Source of the DNA: Acheta domesticus
Lineage: Eukaryota > Arthropoda > Insecta > Orthoptera > Gryllidae
Reading direction: 5' to 3'
DNA length: 64,000 nt
Assembly (NCBI GenBank): GCA_031308135.1
Contig: JAHLJT010009436.1
Location: forward strand, 143,579,608 to 143,643,607
Below, piece by piece: positions 47,701 to 58,436 of this stretch. The notes under the pieces are model-generated. The model made no database searches. It was not told the origin of the DNA and saw nothing but the letters and a program-made list of their open reading frames with translations. A program made the translations under genes and the position numbers. Within the stretch, counting starts at the first letter, position 1, and the number at the start of each line of letters is the position of its first letter.

Positions 47701-50700
47701 GAAATAGTACATTACTTTAGTTACAACATCTGTGTATAAAGAAAAAGATTTTATTCAGCAAAAGTTGTCTATCCTCAATACTGTAGTTGAAGGAAGACGC
47801 TGAAAAAATTTGAATATTTGCAATTTTCGAAAAATCTGGATGCTCAACGAAAATTAGATCTACATTATTCTCTTAAGCGTCCTTTACGCCATCCAAAGAC
47901 GAAAGTTTAATCTAAAAATTTGAAGCCAGTTTTTAGAAAAATATTGAAAATAATAAAGCGTCATGCAACGTTCCCCCAAAATCTAAATATCCGTTTGAAA
48001 CTTAGGGGGCTCGAGTTCCTTGAAATTTCTGGAATAATATCAATTTTGGTTGAACGGTTTTGGCGCTAGCTTTGGCCGAACATGGACAGACGGACGGACA
48101 TGCAGACGTTTTACTGCTAATCGATTTTTCGGTATCAAGAACCGATAAAACATGGAACCTGTCTATCCAACACGTTAGAGCAAGTAATTTACTCTCTATT
48201 GCAGGGATTCCTAACCTTTTTTACTTTCCCGTATACTATACATACCTACGTACGTTCAGTTCTCTCTCTCTTACTATTTAACATTTTCAGCCATGATATT
48301 CCAATTGAAGGCGACTCCAACGTAGCTTTATACGCTGATGATATCATAATAGCGAAGGAGAATATTCAAAATGATGTAAACAATTATATTAAATGAACTC
48401 AGAAATGGAGAATAAAGCTCAATCATAATAAGTGTCAGGCAAAGATTACATTACGCCGACCGAAAAATCCCCCCGAACTTAACATCAATGGAAATCGCAT
48501 CCCGTGGACTTCTTCACCAGTGAAGTACCTAGGAGTATTATTTAAAATAAGATTAACGTGGAAACCCCATATCCACGCAACTGCTAATAAAGCTTTGGTC
48601 AAAACTTCGATAATGTTTCCGTTAATTAACTCTAGATCCCCCAGTAGTATCGAAAGCCGAATATTACTGTACAAATCAATTATTTAATCCACTCTAACCT
48701 ATGCATGTCCAGTATGAGGTGGAGCAGCACCCAGTAACCTACAAAAGTTAGTTGCGTTCCAAAATAAGTTCCTAAGAAAGACCCTCAAGGCACCTTGGTT
48801 TATTCCAAATTCCCAAATTCATTGCGAGCTAAATATATTGCCATTAAACGAACATATGAACAAAATAGCTGACCATTTCTTTCAAAATCTTTACTCTTCC
48901 CCCTGTTACACAATATTTAATCTGGGCCGCCGTGCTTCATGGCCCCTATTAAATCAAGATTCCCCAAGGATAGACTGAGACCAACGTAACTTCTGTTTCT
49001 ACACCTTTCCTAGCCCTATCTAAATTTCAACGTAACACCTCAAACCTGAACCTTGAAGCCTGAATCAAATCATCGAACCTTAAGACCATGTTTTCACGAG
49101 TAGGAATGAATACTCATTTGCTATGGATGGCCATATCCAAAACATTATAATATCAAATGTACTGTTGTCAAACCCCTGGACAGAAAGAAATATCGAACGA
49201 GAAAAAATAAATTAAAAAAAGAAGTAATCTAAGTTTGCATATCGGATCGCAAAATGTGGTGATAACAAAACTATCATTAGAATTACAGATGGATGAGACG
49301 AGATAACGAGAAATGAGAGATCAGGAGAAATTTTGTGTTTGAAACGGAGGTATCACTTCTCAATATATACCATTCTCGCTCGGATCATATGTCTTCCTCC
49401 GTTGCAATTTTACATCTGGTAGTGACCGACTGTATGCACATCTGTCAATGTAGCCCATCTCTACACATTCTGTGGAAAAGACTTTAAAAGAATTCGATTT
49501 ATCATTGTTTTCTCCTTAGACAATTACTTAATTATGGTCTAATCACTAACACAGATATCTGGTTTCCGTGCTAGTAATTGCCTGGTAATGAGATAAATAT
49601 TATTCGTAATTGAGAAAACTTATGTTAACAAATCAAAGAAAGCACGCAAACTTGATAACATTTTATTTAATCCATCATCATTGTTATTTACATTAATGTC
49701 AGCCGGAAGAGAGCAACTCCTGTTTACCTTATTTTTTAAAGTCCCGACCCGGATCCCTCTCTTACGTCACTTGGCACGGCTCCTGTCCCGCACGCCTCAC
49801 GGTGCGGCTCCACACGTGCGACTCCGGCACGTATTCTCCCCGTGTCTCTGTTCTGCCCTCACTCTCCACCCGGCGCCCGCTCCGTTTAAATAAGGGAGGC
49901 GCGGCCCAAGATAGCCTCGCCTCCAGGTTCTCCTTCTCGCTGGCCAGCGTTCCGCGCCAGTGAGCTCCGTAGCGCGCGGCGTATAACCGCGCACGCGCGC
50001 CAGCTTTAAAATGCTGACCACAACAAAAACAAAAATCACACTTAGATAACAAGATCATACGTCTCAATTCGATATAATCGGTGTTATCTGCTAATTCCTT
50101 ACCCTCGTTTTTTCTATGGTGATGGTCTATTTCTTTTTTAACCAGCCGTTTGCATTCCCAAACACTAATAAAATTATCTGGTTCAATATTTTTGTTTAAT
50201 ACTTAAACTTTCCTCACTACTTTTACTTTTACTCATAATCTGGCACATATTGACAAAACTTATTGTTTCACAAATTTTTGATGAATATATTGTATTGTGC
50301 AGAACGTAGTGTCGTAATAATTTTCTTTTATCTCTCTTATTTTGGTTACTTAAGGCTTGGATTTACAGATACTCCGCACGAGCAAACTCGACCCCATTGA
50401 TCCCACGAATTGTGGAGTGTTAATAATTTAACAATGCCAATCATTCGTTCATAATAGCATTTTTCAAGCATGGTAAAGTGAAACTAGAACGCCGGCGTGA
50501 GATAGGATTGTTGAAAGGAGCTATTCTTCCGCTTTGGCCGGATGCCCAAAAAGGAACCATTTTCAGCGCACTTTTGCGTCTACACCGTTTGTCATACATT
50601 TAAAGTTAATGCATACATGTTATAGGAAATTTTATTGTTTTTAATTTTGTAAACAACAATTTTTTCAAAAGAACGCATAGTTTTGAAGACATAAGCGGAA

Positions 50701-51992
50701 AGCTAAAAAGGGCGAAATTTTCAGGTTTTTTATCAATTTTCTCAGACAAGCCCACCTTTTTAGAGGTGGCACACATCAAGTTCGAATTCAGCTCCCTCAA
50801 AAAAATATTGAACCGTTGAGAAAACACTTCCGGAATGTTTTCCTAAGTCAGATACCATTTGACTGGACTACTGGGGAATATTAATTTTGGAGAAAATCGG
50901 CTGAACTGTTTAGCCACTATCATCGTTCCCAGACGGACAGATGGACGAACAGACAGACATTTTGCCGTCAATCGATTTTTCGGAAGGAAGGACCCACAAA
51001 ACTTGGATTCTGGCTACAACATGTGTTAGGCGATTTTTTTTAAATTTGACATCTGGATCTAACCACTTTTTCGTTGCCAGGGCTGTGTAATAAGAGTTTT
51101 TCTACCGAAAATTTGCTGTTTTTTCGCGCATTATTCCATAATTTTCTCTCTTCAGCCGTAGCGGTAGGGAGAAAGTAGAGACAAATTTAACTCAATGTCT
51201 CGTAAAATATAAGTGATACAATAGAAATGAATACATGTATCAATTAGCCCCATTCCCTCATCCATTTCCGTGAAAGTGTATTCCAGTAACTCGAACTGTT
51301 CAAAAACTGAAGGAGGTGCTAAAGTTACGTGACTTACCCCGTATAATGAAACAAACGAAAATTACTTACCAACTCAGAAGCGTAATGGAGAAACATTAAA
51401 ACACGCCAACCGCACCGAACTGCATAATTAATGCTGCGCTGAGACGATGCTCTGAGATTTTTCTTCCATTTTACCGCTAGAACTGGTTACTTTGTTTCCA
51501 CCAGATTGTGATTGATATCGACCTTTCAAAAAATATTTTCTTCAGTATTATTGTTTAGAGAGCATATAAAAAATGTAAATTACACCTACAGTCATCGGGT
51601 ACTTCCAGCTTTCAAACAAAAATTTGTTTGCTGAGATTTACTGAGTAATTAATTTCGAAAAGGAAAGTTTACGTGGCCGAAAAATTGTGGTGGACCACAA
51701 ATTGTGAAATGTTAGTTCTGATTTGATTTTTCCAATTTGAAATATTAAATGCAGTTACATATAATACATTTGTTTACAAATTAAACACAGTATAACTGCA
51801 TAAAAACTAATCAAATTTGCATCTGTGGGCGGTAGAATCCATTTGTCACATTAAATTTAACTTTCAAATTGTTTTCTCCTTTTTTCACAGGTTGCGATCT
51901 ATATGCCACGATTATCTGGATTGGTACGGTGAAGATCATTTCTATAAGACATGGTTAGATAATTCTGACAGCCTGGTAGATGAAATATGCAG
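44753..51992 (+). CDS. Secreted cysteine-rich protein, four exons visible (tentatively Canopy/saposin-like), 3' end not found
   Basis: Exons are 44753-45112, 45182-45285, 45355-45453 and 51891-51992, all with GT-AG borders and compatible phases (0, 2, 2, open at 2). The ATG at 44753 is first. The in-frame ATG at 44798 starts a clear signal peptide (MLRKYGILLIAVSLMQVVK), so it may be the true start. The mature part has EGC, CFRCAIC followed by an amphipathic helix, SLC, IPC, SICHDYLDWYGEDHFYK and DEIC. A CxxC pair, helices and a late C..YxxxYxE...IC pattern are the plan of Canopy (DUF3456) and saposin-like ER or secreted proteins. The identity is inferred from this spacing alone. Intron 3 is 6.4 kb and full of mobile elements. 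No convincing last exon was seen: after 51992 the frame meets stops quickly. Confidence 0.6.
45777..46390 (+). repeat. H1 family copy, truncated
   Basis: The head is taactagtggtaccagagaatg, then gctgccatctatcgccgccc and two modules (near 46000 and 46298). It ends abruptly at aaaacgccgg beside a reverse transcriptase remnant. Confidence 0.65.
46417..46629 (+). pseudogene. C-terminal remnant of a non-LTR retrotransposon ORF2
   Basis: The frame ...YKKITYNSCTLLHNTLPDDM...FKSQVKSFLLHNCFYTI has the plan of the far C-terminus of LINE reverse transcriptase polyproteins: aliphatic-N-x-L-P, then FK..K.aLL, then CFY. About 70 codons remain. No polymerase core is attached. Confidence 0.5.
46700..47220 (+). 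repeat. Dispersed repeat R2, copy 1
   Basis: ccatctcgatcaggt, cctgatccnttgagcaaatgctgagat, then tcacatacagttttcaactg and tgacggaaataaata recur in the same order at 52470-52850. No coding was seen. Confidence 0.55.
47398..48245 (+). repeat. H1 family copy
   Basis: The order is aagtggtgctacaacacaca, ttttcgaaaattcagagggttcaacg, modules near 47608 and 47920, gcgctagc, a short GGACAGAC tract (48083-48106), cgatttttcggtatcaagaac, cacgttagagc and the tail actttcccgtatac. It abuts the reverse transcriptase remnant. Confidence 0.65.
48276..48990 (+). pseudogene. Jockey-like reverse transcriptase remnant
   Basis: ALYADDIIIAKE carries the catalytic YADD motif. It is followed, after a TGA at 48394-48396, by TQKWRIKLNHNKCQAK, SSPVKYLGVLFKIRLTWKPHI and a C-terminal part (FQNKFLRKTLKAPWFIPN). 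This order is that of Jockey-clade polymerases. At least two more in-frame stops occur near 48686 and 48717, so it is dead. The N-terminal half and the endonuclease are missing. Confidence 0.75.
49000..49680. other. Non-coding intronic stretch
   Basis: No domain, repeat boundary or RNA gene was recognised. It may include the decayed 3' part of the Jockey-like element. Confidence 0.4.
49740..50010. promoter_or_regulatory. GC/CpG-rich island inside intron 3, possible promoter
   Basis: About 270 bp rich in CpG lies in AT-rich DNA. It contains tacgtcac (CRE-like), tttaaataagggag (TATA-like, near 49886) and gcgcgcggcg runs. Open frames exist on both strands, which is expected at this composition. 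None is recognisable. Confidence 0.35.
50690..51180 (+). repeat. H1 family copy, 3' half
   Basis: ttaattttggagaaaatcgg is followed by a GGACAGAT/GGACGAAC tract (50934-50960), cgatttttcgg, acccacaaaacttggattctgg, a tgtgttaggcga block, and a tail with gggagaaagta facing ttttctctc. Confidence 0.6.
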
Positions 51993-52424
51993 GTATATTT
52001 CATTTATATTTATAATTTCACGTTTATTGTAGAATTTATTGCAGGTCATGACTTGATACCACATCAGAAAAAGTCAAAACAGGTTCATCATGCCTACACA
52101 CGTAATAAAGAGAATTTCTGGAAATCGTAATATTGCTGTAGATTATCCTGCAAAGTCTGTTCTATGAATTCTTATCGTGTCTATATTTAACTTTTGCAGA
52201 ACTATTAAAGCTATGCGACATAACGTAAGAATGCTTAAGTTAAAATGACGGCAATTAAGGACGTTACACAAAAGACTCCCGTAACCGAAGGGTCGAGCTG
52301 CCTTCCACCTCGGGTACTGGGCAACAGGGTCATTAATATGCCGTTGGAACTAACGAAAATCTTCAGAATTTAGCATTGTACTTGAACAAAACTCTAAGGA
52401 AACGAATAACTTTTATTGTACTCG

Positions 52425-53271
52425 TGTATTACTCGTTCACTTTACATTTGCAGACGGAGCGCTGCGATCTGACCCATCTCGATCAGGTGTTTGTCCAGTT
52501 TCCCTGATCCATTGAGCAAATGCTGAGATGGCCCCTTGTTTTGCTTCTGGACGTAAATGTAGCTTCACTGTGCGCACGTTTTGTTGAGCACTCCTTTTGC
52601 TTGTAGTTCATTTACAGTTGAAATTGATTTTCTATAACTCGGGAAAAAACATTTTTCAAATATCTTTATTTTCTAAAATAATTATTTTCTAAATTCATTT
52701 TTTCGTTTTTTTTTTAAAATAAAATTCTGGCCCTCAAGAAAATGTGCGCAGATAAATTTCTTTCCCCACACGTCATATACAGTTTTTACTGTTTTTTTGA
52801 CAAATAAATATCTAAATATCTGTTTACATGAGGTCACCGCCGACTGAATGAGAAACGCACATTTGCAGTAGATACTGACCGTTTAATATGATATAGACGG
52901 CCGTGAGCAGCACACAGAACCCTGGCGGGGCAAGAACATAACCATTAAGCAGTAGATAAGTGCAAAGAAGAAATAAAATATTGTACGTGAATGTTATGAA
53001 TAGCGTGTGGTGTGATCTATTTTATTGTATATTACCTTAATTATATAAGTGTATATATAATTATAAATACACTCCAGCTTACTGTCAGAAAGGCGTAGTT
53101 CGTCAGCTGTGTCCGTAGCGCTTGTGCTGCCTTCGGAGACAGCTGGTTGGTCAGATGCTGATTGACATCGGGACCATTCGTGTATTCTCGGTTGTGTTCG
53201 GGCCTTCACTTTCAAAACAACATTAGTTCCTAATTCTGCCGTCTGCAAATGTAAAGTGAACGAGTAATACA
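52425..53271. mobile_element. 847-bp segment bounded by perfect 33-bp inverted repeats
   Basis: The left repeat (52425-52457) begins tgtattactcgttcacttta and continues catttgcagacgg. The right one (53239-53271) is its exact reverse complement. Repeat R2 copy 2 lies inside. No target duplication is clear. On the minus strand a 92-codon frame starts in the right repeat and would encode TAELGTNVVLKVKAR... up to a donor-like gtaagc at 53077-53082. That frame is not recognised. Confidence 0.7.
52470..52860 (+). repeat. Dispersed repeat R2, copy 2
   Basis: Same ordered blocks as 46700-47220 (ccatctcgatcagg, gagcaaatgctgagat, catatacagtttttactg), here inside the 33-bp inverted repeats. Confidence 0.55.
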
Positions 53272-53709
53272 TTAAAATTCATAAATGTCGATTATTCATC
53301 CAGTTCACAACATTCCTTTCATCTAACCCGAGCGGGAAAAACTCCCTCCCCTCCGATTGTCGTATAATGTTACTCGGTTAATGAAATTTTGGGGAAAAGT
53401 TAAATAAAAAAAAATAAAAAAACTTAGATGACAAGATCGCACTGCGCAGAATCAAGAGTCGTTTCGTACATCCTTTGAGGAAAAGTAGGGAGTTCTCTGG
53501 GTTCCGGCTCACTCTGACTTAAAATCGATGTTTCAGAAGGACACTGACGCATTTAAAGAAATTGCAATATCACAAGAGTCCGAAAACAGAATGCTTTGAC
53601 ATTATCTACTCAGTGAAATCAGTTTTGTTAAGTATTGGTCAAGACCGTAACTACAATTATGACAATGTTACCTCATATTAAACACTCGTTGCTTTTGGTT
53701 CATTCCATG

Positions 53710-53930
53710 CCGTTTTTTGTTTTTGTTTTGTTATTTAAGGTAGTAACAACTACTAGGTCATTAGCGTCCACTATTGGATTTAACATAATAGTATGAGGTT
53801 GAAACGATATGGTGATGATAGGGGATGAAAGGACGAACACATACAACCATGCCCGAGGCGGGACTCGAACCCGCGACCTCACGATCCGAGATCACTACGG
53901 CACTACTGATTTGCGATCTCGGCCACGAGG
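53710..53930 (-). mobile_element. tRNA-derived SINE
   Basis: On the minus strand there is an A-box-like tggccgagatc and a complete T-arm with B box (gcgggttcgagtcccgc). These are followed by ctcgggcatgg, a ~130 bp body (catcccctatcaccatat, ggacgctaatgacctagtag) and an A-rich end (aaaacaaaaacaaaaaa). The acceptor stem no longer pairs, so it is not a functional tRNA gene. Confidence 0.75.
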
Positions 53931-54244
53931 AAGACATTTCATGCAGTCTAATTTGGTAGTTGCATCAATGTTCTGGAACAGCGATATCCAAACTCAGGGC
54001 TACGGTATAATGAAATAGAATCCTCGCTTCTCTGTGCGGTGCGCTGAACACGACTTGAGTATTTATGAGTGCATCATAAAATATTTAGTTTTTTACTCGT
54101 TAATTCTACAAGTATTAAAATATTAATTTACACGAATTTCAATGGAAATTACAGTGAGGTACTACGAAAATTCCACACTAACAATACATATTACCATTTA
54201 ACATTTTTATTACATAATTTCATTCTTGGACAATTTTAAATGTT

Positions 54245-54284
54245 TGTTCCATTATATATATGTATATATACACATATATATTGT

Positions 54285-54319
<35 letters not shown>

Positions 54320-54340
54320 CATACATTATATATATGTACA
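54245..54340. repeat. TA/CA microsatellite
   Basis: tatata, then an acac run of about 24 bp, then tatata. It directly precedes the pogo-like repeat. Confidence 0.9.
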
Positions 54341-55141
54341 AACCGGAAACCTGCCTTAACCGGAAAATTTCTCTGGCCCGTGAATTTAAATGGCATTTTA
54401 CACAGCATAAAACGGAACCTCTCCAACGCGGAAACGGAACGGATTTTCATGTCCTGCAGGGAGGGAAATCTGAATAAAACGGAATTCTTGTGAATTTAAT
54501 GCAATTTACAGTGAGACGTGAGATGTTCTTAATGAAATAAAAGAATCTGCAGGCTTGTTTTAAAATTCTCTATCCCTGCGACACGTGATTGAGTCGTGGC
54601 AGCTGGACATTGAAGGAGAGGAGTGTCAGTTGTCACCGTAGAATTGGGGTTGCTTGTCTCCCATGGCGTAGGGCCGTAGGATAATTCCTTCTCACCCGAC
54701 TCTCTGTGCGTGGGAAGGTGTACGAGCATGGCTTCTATTCACGCATCTCCCTGCCCCGCGTTGAAAATCATAACCCCTCGACCAGATACGAATTGCGCAA
54801 GGCCATGCTTGTGTATCAGAACATCATAGTTCTGGGTTGTGACGCACTGTGCGTTGAAAAAAGTCAGGGAGCAGTCTGAATACAGCCCGTAAGGTGTGTA
54901 TTTTTGAACTCAGAAGTTGTCAATAAAGAGGTTTAATATTCATTTATAGGTGATTTTTTCCATAAATACGTTCAACGTTAACATATTTTGATAATTATAA
55001 TAAAGTCGTGCAATTTACTACTTTCAGGGGAGAAACTTCGATATCACAAACGTCATAAAATGGACAACCTTGTATAAAACGGAAACCTCCCTAAACCGGA
55101 TTTTTTGTGTCCCGATCGATTCCGGCTTAGACATTTTACTG
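54336..55141. repeat. pogo/Tigger-like non-autonomous element (candidate)
   Basis: Both ends contain spaced motifs of the type aaaccggaaacct(g/c)cc and accgga, as in the subterminal regions of Tigger elements. The right end reads cttagacattttactg next to TA. The left terminal bases are lost in the microsatellite. The middle is non-coding. Confidence 0.4.
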
Positions 55142-55168
55142 TATATAAGTATGTATATGTATATATAT

Positions 55169-56039
55169 TGTGACCGTACTTACCTTTTCAGTAATTGTGG
55201 TAGCACATACCATAATTTTTATTTGTTTTGGGGCCAGGGATATCATTTCAGGGGGATAGCTTTGATATAAGTATCTGACATTGGATTGATTATTAACACA
55301 AAAACAATGGTTTATTACAAAAAGAAAATATTGATCATTATAAACAAATGGACTTGAAATCAACATTGACTATTGAACGCTTCATTATTAGGAATTACAT
55401 TCAAATGAACACATCAATCTTTCACAACAATTCTGCTTCTAATCATTTATTTACCTTTACTTTATTTCTGAATCAAGTGGGAGCTCCCTGTCTTACACCA
55501 CTCACCAACACGTCATACATGAATTAGTACAATGACAATGCGTGCTTTAATACCGGATACATGACAATACTGCTGAAATATCTACCATTCCACCCTCTAC
55601 TCTGAGCGCCTGCTAATTACATTTCTGTCCCCCTCGCATTCGATACTCCGACGGCTATTCCGCCCACCCGTCATCTACATAACATGGATTCTATTCCTAT
55701 TAAACTGAATAAAAGAATCTATCCGTAACTTATCTTACAATACCAATCATTCGAGTGCCACAGCGCCTGTCCCACGCTGTCGCCAGCCGGGGGGTGTCGA
55801 CAAGACGCTCGCGGCCGTCCGTTGACCTTGAGGCACCTTCGCTACCGAGAGCTCGCTGTCTGATGCCTCGACCACCTGCCACCATTCCCAAACACTGTGG
55901 TCCGAAACACTCGGTCACCCTTCGCGGCGAGTTCGTTCGCCGAGCCAACCGACCACTCCTCGGCGATCGACTCCTCCTGCACGCGCCAACCTTGAATTTC
56001 CCGTGCTCGTGAATCAGTGGTCTTTTGACCATACGGTCA
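55169..56039. mobile_element. Candidate solo LTR (871 bp)
   Basis: It begins TGTGACCGTA and ends TACGGTCA, so TG...CA with short inverted termini. Both sides are flanked by atatat, which fits a target duplication but lies in low-complexity DNA. An AATAAA is at about 55708 and a GC-rich part follows, as in R-U5. At the right end ttgaccatacggtcaa forms a hairpin. No internal region or primer-binding site is present. A TIR element is the alternative. Confidence 0.4.
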
Positions 56040-56611
56040 ATATATATGTATATATGAATACTTCGTTACGTAAAATTTCACAATATTGATAGGTTTTCAC
56101 ATATTACCTACAGAGAGCTAAGAATAATGTAGTAGTGGGTACGTGTTCTCACCACATTTCTCATTTCAATAATCTACTGACGTGTTTTTCGCAAACAGAA
56201 ACTTTGCTGTTAAATGTCTTCTTTTTTCATGACAACTTGCACCCATTTCATTGGCTATCTTTACGCTTCGGAATAGAAAGCAAAGTTACTTGATGAGATA
56301 TACATGAAACACTATGACTATTACAAATTGAAACAAAACACGTTAAACTCATTTTTCCAAACTTCTATATGTATTTGCCACTCCGATTACAACATAGTCC
56401 ATGCTTACGCCGTATGCACCGCGCATGCACCTTTCCACGAATCAGTAGCTCACGTTCCTCACCATCTTGTCCCCAAAGATGCAAGTCGTTCGCAGCGCTG
56501 CGATGTGTGGGAGAACTGTGAGAACTAGAACCAAAAAGTTTAGTTTTAGACTTGGGGAGTTGACACACCAATTCTCTTACACGGTGCACAGGGCTGAGCA
56601 GCTCAGGTGCC

Positions 56612-56675
56612 TCTTGTCTGTGTGTGTGTGTCTGTCTGTGTGTGTGTCTGAGTGCGTGCGTGTGTGTGTGAGCGA
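56612..56675 (+). repeat. GT-rich microsatellite
   Basis: tgtgtgtgtgtctgtctgtg, then more tgtg runs, ending just before the acceptor-like gcgtgcgcag. Confidence 0.85.
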
Positions 56676-56692
56676 GAGCGCTGCGTGCGCAG

Positions 56693-56822
56693 GGGCGGTG
56701 GACTGCTGCGCGACTGCGCCAACGTGCCCGTGGAACGCGTGGCGCTGCTGAGCGGCGCGCTGTCCTGGCCTTGGACGCGGCCGCAAGACCTCGTGCAACA
56801 CTTCCGCACCGCCTGCCCCTGA
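56693..56822 (+). CDS. Candidate terminal exon of an unidentified gene
   Basis: An acceptor-like cag ends at 56692. The frame then reads GGLLRDCANVPVERVALL... and ends HFRTACP with TGA at 56820-56822. Third positions are strongly GC-rich with CTG, GTG and GCC codons, unlike the local background. An AATAAA follows 54 bp after the stop. I do not recognise the protein, and no upstream exon is identified. The GC-rich repeat-like setting makes chance or a shadow frame possible. Confidence 0.35.
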
Positions 56823-56876
56823 CCGCACGGCCGCTGCCCGCGCCGCTCCTGCCCCTGTGCCCTGTGCCCCCTGGCG

Positions 56877-56882
56877 AATAAA
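56877..56882 (+). terminator. Polyadenylation signal candidate
   Basis: AATAAA in otherwise GC-rich sequence, 54 bp after the stop of the candidate terminal exon. Confidence 0.4.
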
Positions 56883-56964
56883 CCACGCGCCGCTGGGCCC
56901 ACGCACTATGTAGCGTTTTTCTCGTTGGGAGGGTTCCCTGATTAGATCGCACTGGGGATTCGGA

Positions 56965-57080
56965 ATCTCCGAAATAGACAGGCACCTAGGGCGGCAATCG
57001 TTTTGCCTTGGGGCGTGGGTTCGAGTTCCGCGGAAGGCATGGATATACTCGCCCAGAGATTGTGTCGTGACCCACCTCCA
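56965..57080 (+). repeat. tRNA-like SINE-type fragment
   Basis: cctagggcggcaatcg and the B-box-like gtgggttcgagttccgc are followed by ggcatgg, as in the tRNA-derived SINE at 53710-53930. The body after it differs. No clear 3' end was seen. Confidence 0.35.
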
Positions 57081-57119
57081 CGGTCTCATAGAATCTCATA
57101 GAATCAATATTCGACGTGT

Positions 57120-58230
57120 ATCCGGTTTTTGTGCTTGGTTGTCAACATTTCATTGGACATATCTCACAAAAATATTATACAAATTAGTGGTACTACAAAA
57201 GCACATACTTTCTCCTAAAATTACGGTCACCTAAAATAATGATACAGCAACTTCCATCCTAACACTTCAGCCATCACTTAAATACTCAAACGCTGTGACC
57301 TAAGTATTTGTGACGAAAGTACTTGCATGTTAAATAATTTAACATGTAATATTGCAAGAAACGATTGTGTTAAGAAGGGGACCTCTTTCGTCAAAATTGA
57401 AGGTTTAAAAACATTTTGAACGTTGCCTTCACATATGTCAAAATTAAGAAAACAAAAACTTTTAAGTTCGAAAAATTGTACCTGATATCAGTTGAAGATT
57501 TAATATCGAGGAATGAATTGCTTTGAACAAAAAATATTTTTGCAAAGCTTGCCTTGGTTCCGTCGAAAAAATCTCGGAAGTTTAGAGGAATTACACCATC
57601 ATCAGCCATCAAACCTTTTAAAAGTAAAATAAATCTATAAATTAAACGACCAAAGCTGAAACACCATCCAGTATACTGGATTGTGAATCCATAAACGTTA
57701 GGTTAAAAACCTATCGCCTTTTACGAGTATCATTTAAATATGTATCTGGGAGAACCCAGACATTTTTGTAGGAAACAAAATCTCATGAAGCAAACACAAA
57801 ACAAATTCAAAACAATCAAAACCTACGGTCTACAACGATAATCATCACGGCTTAACAATGTTCCTTCTTGGAACCAAGATTCAAACGTTGCAGCGTTGCC
57901 ATTTAGGCAGCGTACGGTCTGATATTAAGTCAGCCGGAGTCACGATTATGTCACAATTATGCAAAAACTATTAATAACTTCTGAAAAGCACCACATACTT
58001 CCGTAATACTCTTAATACAATATTACTATTCCAATACGATCCGTAATATTCTTAATACAATATTACTGACTACTAAATCAGGCATCTACTGACTGTTAGC
58101 ACATTTTTCTCGGCGCGGATAAAGTTGCAGTGACTTTCGCCCAGTTGGGCACTCTTTGTGGTCTTCCCGCGAAATTATGGGAGTTCCACGCTGCACTAGT
58201 GTGTTATGGGGGCGCGAACACAAAATTCGC
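57120..58230. other. AT-rich stretch, no gene recognised
   Basis: Only short open frames without domain. A small direct repeat of cgtaata(c/t)tcttaatacaat lies at 58001-58065. Confidence 0.45.
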
Positions 58231-58238
58231 ACGTCCCA

Positions 58239-58282
58239 ATTAAAAAATTAATTAATTAATTAATTAAAGAATTAATTAATTA
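58239..58282. repeat. TTAA microsatellite
   Basis: ttaattaattaattaatt with one interruption, immediately upstream of the CpG-rich segment. Confidence 0.9.
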
Positions 58283-58304
58283 TTGTTCCCCTGCGCCTTT
58301 ATGC

Positions 58305-58436
58305 ATGGAGCACTCTCGCCCGTCACGCGGCTTCAGCCACGCCGCCGCCGCCAGCGCTGGCGCCGCTGCCGCCACCACCACCGTCGCCGCCCCTCTCACC
58401 CCACCGCCCAGCTGCCCCCCCCTTCCACTCGCCCGG
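58305..58436 (+). CDS. Candidate first coding exon, alanine-rich (CpG-rich segment)
   Basis: ATG at 58305 opens a frame MEHSRPSRGFSH followed by Ala, Thr and Pro runs (about 44 codons). It closes at CGG TGA. The same GGTGAG is a good donor (gtgag at 58436), so the frame could splice onward. Ala/Pro-rich starts in CpG-rich DNA are common in insect transcription factors, but no domain is present. Overlapping frames are also open, so coding status is uncertain. Confidence 0.25.

Noticed and set aside
53858..53930. A functional tRNA gene on the minus strand
   Set aside because: The T arm is intact but the acceptor stem does not pair, and a SINE body with an A-rich end follows.
56365..57089. Minus-strand frames of 99-206 codons with His/Thr runs
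   Set aside because: They read through the GT microsatellite and CpG-rich sequence, so the openness follows from composition. The opposite strand gives a more coherent exon.
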